From contig NZ_AUCX01000017.1 of the NCBI RefSeq assembly GCF_000429985.1, positions 56,986 through 120,985 on the forward strand: a DNA stretch of 64,000 bases, read 5' to 3'. Below, piece by piece: positions 58,565 to 64,000 of this stretch; within the stretch, counting starts at the first letter, position 1, and the number at the start of each line of letters is the position of its first letter. The position numbers and the translations under genes were made by a program. Below the pieces are notes generated by a model that was not told the origin of the DNA, did not search any database, and was given only the letters and a program-made list of their open reading frames with translations. Source of the DNA: Maridesulfovibrio bastinii DSM 16055. GTDB taxonomy: Bacteria; Desulfobacterota; Desulfovibrionia; Desulfovibrionales; Desulfovibrionaceae.

Positions 58565-59092
58565 TCAATGGGGACGAACTTTACTCTTGGGGCAGGTTTC
58601 CTGAAGATAACAGACTTCACATCCTCCCGAATAGGGGTAAGGAGTGAATACAGCGTACTGCCTGTTGACTGTTCCTTCCTGATTCCATGTCAGCCCGAGT
58701 TTTTCAAAAGCTTCCAGAGCAGCTGAACCCGGTTTGGGAAGCGGAGCACATTTGCCTTCTTCCATTTCCGGCAGCAGGGACTGAACAGCTGACATTATCA
58801 AACAGATTGCAAGGTTGTGATGAGCCATGCCTTCTGTCGGGGTTTCCTGCCAGATTTCTTCAACTTCATCCTCTACTTCCTTTTCAAGATAAAGAAGCAG
58901 AAAACTTCCGCCCTTGCTTCCCGGCTCAGGCTTCAGTTCGTATGATTTAAGTTTGGGAATCCATTTATTCCAATATTTTTCAAGACTCTCCATAAGAGAA
59001 TGTTCAATTCTGGATGTGCCGTTAAGTTCGGCAAAATACCATATATCAAATTCAGGAGTAGTCTTGATTTCACTTATCTCAAGAGCACACAT
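58565..59092 (-). CDS. Conserved hypothetical protein with C-terminal cysteine cluster
   Basis: A 175-residue soluble protein of unknown function, acidic in the middle (LEKEVEDEVEEIWQE). The C-terminus has a cysteine cluster GCEVCYLQETCPKS (CX2CX5C) that could bind a metal or Fe-S cluster. The start at 59092 is chosen because GGAGG lies eight bases upstream; the ORF opens at 59107. It ends near the dipeptidase terminator. Confidence 0.55.
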   Translation of the reverse strand: MCALEISEIKTTPEFDIWYFAELNGTSRIEHSLMESLEKYWNKWIPKLKSYELKPEPGSKGGSFLLLYLEKEVEDEVEEIWQETPTEGMAHHNLAICLIMSAVQSLLPEMEEGKCAPLPKPGSAALEAFEKLGLTWNQEGTVNRQYAVFTPYPYSGGCEVCYLQETCPKSKVRPH

Positions 59093-59232
59093 TTCATTAT
59101 CCTCCATTCAGCGTTTGCGAAACAGTGTCCTTACCTTTTTCAGAGCCATGACACAAGGTTTCACCAAGTAGGCCCTGCTTTTAAAGATAGTACTTTCAAA
59201 AATCCATCAAGCAGTCTTAGCTCAGAGACCGT

Positions 59233-60351
59233 TTAGGATTTATCCCCGAAAGCCTGTTTCATCAGATGATTATTTAGCCCGCCCAAATCTGCCGGGGTGT
59301 AGCCGAAAACATCTTTCCAGTTTTCGCTGGACTCCATACAGAAATAGAGCTGTTTATCCATGCCGTATTTTCTAAGCCTATCAACAATAAATTTAAACTG
59401 TCTTACTCTAAGCGGTCTGAGCAGACGCATTTTATTATCTTTTCCGACTATGAACTCATCGTAAATATAAGTGGTTTCAGGAAAATTATTTTCAATAACC
59501 TGCTTCAAATGCGGCATGTGGCGGAAAGAGCCCAGACTCATATAAGCTATGTCTTCCGGCTTAAGATAATCGAAAATCATATCCACAATACGCGAATATC
59601 CCTCGCGCCAGCCATCAAAACGGATTATCGGATCAAAATGCAGACAGACTCTGAATCCGTTTTGAGCACATTTTCTTGCTGCACTCAGACGTTCTTCAAG
59701 CGAGGATGTGCCAAACTCTTCATGGTCATGAATATAAGGAGCATTCAGAGACCACGCCGGAAGCACCCGGTCCGTGCGGGTCAAATTTTCCATCCACGAA
59801 AGATCAATAATTTTAGATTTAAGTTCAAGGCAGACATTGGGATATGATTCAAGAAAAGTCGTAAGATCGTTGCTGTACCCTGTGAGAGATTCCAATGCCA
59901 GAGAGTCTGTATACTCCCCGGTCCCGACTCTGAATCTTTTACCCGGTTCGGCTGAAAATGATTTTCCAAGTTCATCAAAAAGATCATTCTGATTCGCCCA
60001 GACTTTCATTATGCGGTCCTGAAAATATGCCTGCAAAATACAGTATGAACACGCAAGAGGACAATTTTCACCGATATGTATTATTTGGTAACCACAACAA
60101 TGATAGTATCTTGTTCCGGGACAGAAACGTAAAAATTTACCTTTATATTCTTTGAGATAAAGGTACTGCGCATCCCCTTCAAGATTTTTCATAACTTCAG
60201 GCAGACCACCGTCATCAGTCTCAACCGGTTCAAGCGGAAGTTCAGGAAGTCTTGAAGCCACGCGCAAGGCCAGCGGGGAATTCATCATTGATGAATCAAC
60301 AAATATTCTCTCAATTTTTTTTAAATGCTCCGGCAGTTTGAATTCGTTCAT
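59233..60351 (-). CDS. Spore-photoproduct-lyase-like radical SAM protein (SplB family)
   Basis: A 372-residue radical SAM enzyme. The cluster motif CPLACSYC (CX3CX2C) is preceded by HIGENCP and followed by ILQAYFQ, as in SplB; the middle has TGEYTDSLALESLTG and LELKSK. SplB repairs the thymine dimer 'spore photoproduct'; homologues in non-sporulating bacteria have unclear targets, possibly other DNA lesions. The ATG at 60351 follows GGAGGA and lies two bases after the stop of the ParB-like gene, indicating co-translation. Confidence 0.82.
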   Translation of the reverse strand: MNEFKLPEHLKKIERIFVDSSMMNSPLALRVASRLPELPLEPVETDDGGLPEVMKNLEGDAQYLYLKEYKGKFLRFCPGTRYYHCCGYQIIHIGENCPLACSYCILQAYFQDRIMKVWANQNDLFDELGKSFSAEPGKRFRVGTGEYTDSLALESLTGYSNDLTTFLESYPNVCLELKSKIIDLSWMENLTRTDRVLPAWSLNAPYIHDHEEFGTSSLEERLSAARKCAQNGFRVCLHFDPIIRFDGWREGYSRIVDMIFDYLKPEDIAYMSLGSFRHMPHLKQVIENNFPETTYIYDEFIVGKDNKMRLLRPLRVRQFKFIVDRLRKYGMDKQLYFCMESSENWKDVFGYTPADLGGLNNHLMKQAFGDKS

Positions 60352-60353
60352 AA

Positions 60354-61364
60354 TCAATCCTCCCGCCCCAGATTCCAGAGTTTCTCCCAGTCAGAAGAAG
60401 CCGCAACACCATTTAATGTCGCCAAAGCTTTTTCAAGATCACTACGGGAACGAATGCGGAATGATATTTCCGAATCACCGCTTTCAAAATTAGCTGTGGA
60501 ATTTATCTTCCACCAGGTTCCCGAAATAATAGCTGAAGACAGGCTACTGAACTCGGATTCAAGGCTGGAAAGATGCGGATAACGAATACTCTTTGCCTGT
60601 GCGGTAAGACGGGACACGGCGTCCTTGGGATTTTCATCTTCAGTCCGCGGTAAAATATTATTTTCTTTTATAAGCTCTGAGATACTTTTGCCGCTGTATT
60701 TTGAGAACTCATAAAGCCATGTCAAAAAATTAACGGCATTGGACCGCGACCAGCCCATATTTTCAAAAAATGGTTTAACCGTGCTGCGCTCTTCAGATGA
60801 AAATGATTTTAGAATTGGCGCGACAGCAAGGGGTAAGCTGCCTGAAACAAGAAGTGAATCAAATTCCTCAGGCAATTCAAGCCACGCCAGCCATAATTTC
60901 ATATCCTTTGATCTGGCTTTAATCCCAAGCATGGGAGCCACTTCGTCTTTAATGAAATTAACATCGCTGATCTTTGAAAAATATCTGAAAGCTGAAAGAC
61001 GCATGGCATCATTTAAAGCCCGTCCGGAATTTTCCTGCATATAAATCAATCCGCACTTAACAGGATCAGCTTCTATAACAATAACATTCAGCTCAATCCC
61101 CAATTTTAATGCTGCAAGAGTTCTCTTATATCCGGCGACAATTCTGAAACGTCCATCCTGTTCCAAAGCAATCACAGGGCATAACTGTCCATATTCAGAA
61201 ATAGACCTGAGAAAATTTTCATCAGGCTGTTGAGGCCATAAAATGCAGTCGGTATTTATATCAGCTTTCGCAGGATCTATAACATTCAATGGGGAATTTT
61301 CCACCTTGTATGCTCCATCAGCCGGAGGCTGTTTTTTAAATTTTAACAAGTACCTGCCACTCAA
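60354..61364 (-). CDS. ParB-like domain protein paired with the SPL-like gene
   Basis: A 336-residue protein with an N-terminal ParB/Srx-like fold (ILWPQQPDENFLRSISEYGQLCPVIALEQDGRFRIVAGYKRTLAALKLG, with the GYKR box) and a helical C-terminal part. It lacks a partner ParA in the window. It precedes the SPL-like gene by two bases and is probably cotranscribed, so the pair may act in one DNA-maintenance pathway. The start is uncertain: the ORF opens at a TTG (61364) with a weak RBS; a GTG at 61304 with GGAG eight bases upstream is a good alternative. Confidence 0.72.
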   Translation of the reverse strand: MSGRYLLKFKKQPPADGAYKVENSPLNVIDPAKADINTDCILWPQQPDENFLRSISEYGQLCPVIALEQDGRFRIVAGYKRTLAALKLGIELNVIVIEADPVKCGLIYMQENSGRALNDAMRLSAFRYFSKISDVNFIKDEVAPMLGIKARSKDMKLWLAWLELPEEFDSLLVSGSLPLAVAPILKSFSSEERSTVKPFFENMGWSRSNAVNFLTWLYEFSKYSGKSISELIKENNILPRTEDENPKDAVSRLTAQAKSIRYPHLSSLESEFSSLSSAIISGTWWKINSTANFESGDSEISFRIRSRSDLEKALATLNGVAASSDWEKLWNLGRED

Positions 61365-61514
61365 TCTATTTCACGATACGTCTTGACATGATAGCAAAGC
61401 TATTCCTATAAATTTTAATCTTGTAATTTTTTTTACAGGCTGCTCTTTAATGTACAGGGACGGGTGAATATACCGTTCAGGCTGGATAAACAATCAGATA
61501 AATGGAGTTGTTTA

Positions 61515-63578
61515 ATGTCGGAAGCCTTGAAATCCCAAAGAACGTACGCTCTAGTCGGCCACGGAGGTTGTGGCAAAACCTCTGTGGCAGAAATGATCCT
61601 CTTCAACGCCGGGGTTACGAACCGTCTCGGAAAGATCGAAGAAGGCACAACCACTCTGGATACTGAACCTGAAGAAATAAAACGCCGAGGTTCTATTCAG
61701 CCGGGTTTTGCAAATTTCAAGTGGAAGAAAAACGATCACTTTCTGATAGATACTCCCGGTGACTTCAACTTTAACGGCGACCTGCCATACACTCTGAAAG
61801 CAGCAGACGGAGTGGTATTTATTATCGATGCCGTTGACGGAGTCAAGCCGCTCTCCCGCAGAGCATGGAAAGCTGTTGAAAGAGCAGCCCTGCCCACCAT
61901 TATTTTTATTACCAAAATGGACCGCGATCGCGCCGACTTTGATGCTGCGCTGAACAGTATCAATACCTCACTTGGAGTTCGTCCCGTCCTTCTTCAATAC
62001 CCCATAGGAAATCAGGAAAATTTCAGAGGAATAGTTGATATACTGGCTATGCAGGCATGGTATTTTGATGAAGACGGCTCTGTCTCCAAAGGGGAAATTC
62101 CCGGAGATATAGTTGAAGAGGTTGAAATACTGCGTGAAACAATGATCGAAAACATCGCTGAAAGTGATGAAGATCTCATGGAAAAATACCTTGAAGAAGG
62201 TGAGCTTTCCAATGAAGAAATAAACAGCGGATTGTTGAACGGTATTAAAAATAGAGAAATTTTTCCTGTCTGCATCGGTTCGGGAATTGAAAATAAAGGT
62301 GCAAACCTATTGCTGGACGTCATTCAGCAATACCTTCCATCTCCTCTGGAACACCCTGACTGGGAAGGTCAAAACGGGGAAAGCCGTGCATCAGATCCTG
62401 AAGCTCCGGTGGCCTGTTTCGTCTTTAAAACAATTGCAGACCCTTTTGCAGGCCAGCTATCAATATGCAGAGTTCTATCCGGTACCATCAAAGGAGATCT
62501 TCCGCTGGTCAATCCGTCAAAAGACGGAAAAGAACGGCTGGGAAACATTATGTTCATGCAGGGCAAAGAACAGATTCCCGCTAAGGGTGAACTCGGTCCC
62601 GGAGCCATCATCACTCTTTCAAAATTAAAAGATACTTCTTCCGGTGATACTCTTTGTGATGAAAAAAATCCTTTTGTACTGGAAAAACCAAGTCTGGCCC
62701 CGCAACTAATTACTTTTGCCTTGTCTCCTGCGGAAAAAGGCGATGAGGATAAAGTTTTTCAGGCAATCCAGAAACTTTTGACAGAAGATATAAATCTCAC
62801 CCTTGCCCGTGATGAAGAGTCTGGAGACATTCTGCTTTCTGGAATGGGGCAGAACCATATCGAAGTTTCTGTTGAAAAGGCCAAACGCCGCTACAAAGTT
62901 GATATCATACTGAAAACCCCGAAAGTACCATACCGTGAAACTATCAAAGGAACGGCTGAAGTACAGGGAAGATATAAAAAACAGTCGGGCGGGCGCGGAC
63001 AGTTCGGTGACTGCTGGATTAAAATCGAACCTCTGCCGAAAGGTGAAGGCTATGAATTTGTCGATGCAATCGTTGGCGGAGTTATACCGCGTCAATACAT
63101 TCCTGCGGTTGATAAAGGAATAAAAGAAGCTGCCGGACGCGGTTTTCTGGCCGGAGCACCTATCATCGACTTCAAGGTCACCCTGTATGACGGTTCATAC
63201 CACTCTGTCGATTCATCGGAAATGGCTTTCAAGGTTGCCGGATCAATGGCTTTCAAAAAAGCCTGCGAGTCAGCCAAAGTAACCCTCCTTGAGCCTCTTA
63301 TGACTGTAACGGTAGAGGTTCCCGACCAGTTTATGGGCGATATTATCGGTGACCTTTCCAGTCGCCGGGGTAAAGTTCTCGGCTCGGATTCAAGCGGTGG
63401 GGTCACCGAAATAAGAGCGCATGTACCGATGTCGGAAGTTCTGCAATATGCTCCGGACCTGAGATCCATGACCGGAGGTCAGGGCACTTTTACTATGGAA
63501 TTCTCCCACTATGAAGAATGCCCTTCTCAGATTGCAGAAAAAGTAATTGAGGAACACAACAAAGCAAAAGAAGATTAA
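61515..63578 (+). CDS. Elongation factor G-like GTPase (EF-G paralogue)
   Basis: A 687-residue EF-G/EF-2-type GTPase with all five domains. G-motifs: P-loop GHGGCGKTS, DTPG in LIDTPGDFNFNGD, TKMDRDRADF. The catalytic histidine of the canonical DTPGH is replaced by Asp (DTPGDF), a hallmark of divergent EF-G paralogues (EF-G2 type). Domains IV-V are present (GGRGQFGDCWIKIEPL, GMGQNHIEVSVEKAKRR, YDGSYHSVDSSEMAFKVAGSMAFKKA). It probably acts in a specialised step such as ribosome recycling or stress, not bulk elongation. ATG 61515 has GGAG seven bases upstream. Confidence 0.9.
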   Translation: MSEALKSQRTYALVGHGGCGKTSVAEMILFNAGVTNRLGKIEEGTTTLDTEPEEIKRRGSIQPGFANFKWKKNDHFLIDTPGDFNFNGDLPYTLKAADGVVFIIDAVDGVKPLSRRAWKAVERAALPTIIFITKMDRDRADFDAALNSINTSLGVRPVLLQYPIGNQENFRGIVDILAMQAWYFDEDGSVSKGEIPGDIVEEVEILRETMIENIAESDEDLMEKYLEEGELSNEEINSGLLNGIKNREIFPVCIGSGIENKGANLLLDVIQQYLPSPLEHPDWEGQNGESRASDPEAPVACFVFKTIADPFAGQLSICRVLSGTIKGDLPLVNPSKDGKERLGNIMFMQGKEQIPAKGELGPGAIITLSKLKDTSSGDTLCDEKNPFVLEKPSLAPQLITFALSPAEKGDEDKVFQAIQKLLTEDINLTLARDEESGDILLSGMGQNHIEVSVEKAKRRYKVDIILKTPKVPYRETIKGTAEVQGRYKKQSGGRGQFGDCWIKIEPLPKGEGYEFVDAIVGGVIPRQYIPAVDKGIKEAAGRGFLAGAPIIDFKVTLYDGSYHSVDSSEMAFKVAGSMAFKKACESAKVTLLEPLMTVTVEVPDQFMGDIIGDLSSRRGKVLGSDSSGGVTEIRAHVPMSEVLQYAPDLRSMTGGQGTFTMEFSHYEECPSQIAEKVIEEHNKAKED

Positions 63579-63639
63579 CAGAACTTCAACATATTAATTC
63601 TGTTCAGAATAAATCCATCCTGAACACCAAAACAAGCAA

Positions 63640-63666
63640 AGCCGCTCCTTATTATAAGGGGCGGCT
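63640..63666. terminator. Hairpin after the EF-G-like gene
   Basis: AGCCGC-T-CCTTA pairs with TAAGG-G-GCGGCT around a short loop. No strong T-tract follows on the plus strand. Confidence 0.5.
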
Positions 63667-63678
63667 CAGATTGATGAC

Positions 63679-63710
63679 AAAGTCCTCGCCTTTTGGCGGG
63701 GACTTTTTTA
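63679..63710 (+). terminator. Terminator-like inverted repeat just before the transposase gene
   Basis: AAAGTCC-T-CGCC pairs with GGCG-G-GGACTTT around a TTTT loop, then a T-run. It may be the EF-G-like gene terminator or part of the left end of the IS element. Confidence 0.6.
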
Positions 63711-63720
63711 TATTATTTGC

Positions 63721-64000
63721 ATGTTAAAAAAATCTGATCAAAAGCAAGTCACTGTTGAGCTAGTAACAATTGAAGAGCTGGTTCCTGAAAACCATTTACT
63801 TCGAAAAATAAATAAGTTTATCGACTTTTCATTTATTCGAGAGAAGACCAAGCATCTTTACTGTGATAACAATGGTCGTCCAGCAATTGATCCAGTTGTT
63901 CTTTTTAAGATGTTATTTATTGGGTATATATTTGGAATTCGCAGTGAGAGGCGTCTTGTCAAAGAAATACAAGTCAATATGGCTTATCGCTGGTTTCTTG
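63721..64000 (+). mobile_element. IS1182-like transposase, 5' part (runs off window)
   Basis: The first 93 codons of a transposase with an InsH/DUF772-type N-terminal domain: VTIEELVPENHLLRKINKFID, NGRPAIDPVVLFKMLFIGYIFGIRSERRLVKEI. This pattern identifies the IS1182/IS5 group. Base composition is similar to the neighbours. The DDE catalytic part lies beyond the edge, so activity is unknown. The left end of the element is probably within 63667-63720, but inverted repeats cannot be confirmed without the right end. Confidence 0.8.

Noticed and set aside
60354..61364. ParB-like protein as a chromosome-partition ParB
   Set aside because: There is no parA and no parS-like site nearby; the partner is a radical SAM gene.
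1..64000. CRISPR arrays, tRNA or rRNA genes
   Set aside because: No direct-repeat arrays, cloverleaf sequences or rRNA signatures were found on reading both strands.

Overview
The window reads as part of the chromosome of a marine-type Desulfovibrionaceae bacterium (Desulfovibrio/Maridesulfovibrio-like). This rests on moderately low GC, dense genes in short operons, and a characteristic gene set: hybrid cluster protein with an HcpR-type regulator, polyferredoxins and a small [4Fe-4S] ferredoxin, a fused acetyl-CoA carboxylase carboxyltransferase, a CysK-CysRS-like fusion, hopanoid genes, and flagellar motor genes beside a PilZ gene. I see no rRNA, tRNA or CRISPR array. The only mobile DNA is the start of an IS1182-like transposase at the right edge.

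Layout. 1-0.9 kb: end of an amino-acid ABC transporter operon. 1.2-4.2 kb: Hsp20 and a Lon-like AAA+ protease. 4.4-13 kb: a hopanoid locus in which hpnG (+) converges on hpnH (-), the last gene of hpnO-hpnN-PhnD-like-TPR lipoprotein-hpnH; ispH (isoprenoid supply) diverges from hpnO. 13-18 kb: a TetR-adaptor-RND efflux operon with two operator-like palindromes around its promoter. 18-22 kb: an oligopeptide-type binding lipoprotein translationally adjacent to the bifunctional (p)ppGpp gene. 22-27 kb: SWIM-SNF2 ATPase, a PilZ protein and a TPR-like lipoprotein. 27-31.4 kb: a peroxiredoxin with a near-perfect PerR box, then a MarR-AaeB-AaeX-AaeA-like efflux operon. 31.5-33 kb: ABM-like protein, SSB, a small unknown gene and a candidate structured RNA.

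33-37.6 kb: accC, fused accA/accD and a biotin carrier protein. 37.7-41.4 kb: motA-motB-pilZ, purine nucleoside phosphorylase, and a FlgO-like lipoprotein behind a sigma-54 promoter. 41.5-47.6 kb: a nitrosative-stress and redox island (Fe-S protein, hcp, ferredoxin, NapH-like polyferredoxin, small siroheme-reductase-like Fe-S protein, HcpR-type regulator, arsC) with a perfect HcpR-type palindrome before hcp. 47.7-56 kb: cheV, a CHASE2 adenylate cyclase, the cysK-cysRS fusion, and a Maf-type flagellin glycosylation gene behind a second sigma-54 promoter. 56-64 kb: a small unknown gene, a C69 dipeptidase, another unknown gene, a ParB-like/SPL-like radical SAM pair, an EF-G paralogue and the transposase.

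The features that hang together best are the hopanoid locus (synthesis, side-chain editing and probable outer-membrane delivery), the HcpR island, and dispersed motility genes linked by sigma-54 sites and PilZ domains. The least explained items are the PhnD/TPR pair inside the hopanoid operon, the ParB/SPL pair, the degenerate CysRS module fused to cysteine synthase, and the structured RNA candidate near 33 kb. All functional calls come from reading translated sequence and motifs; no database search was run.
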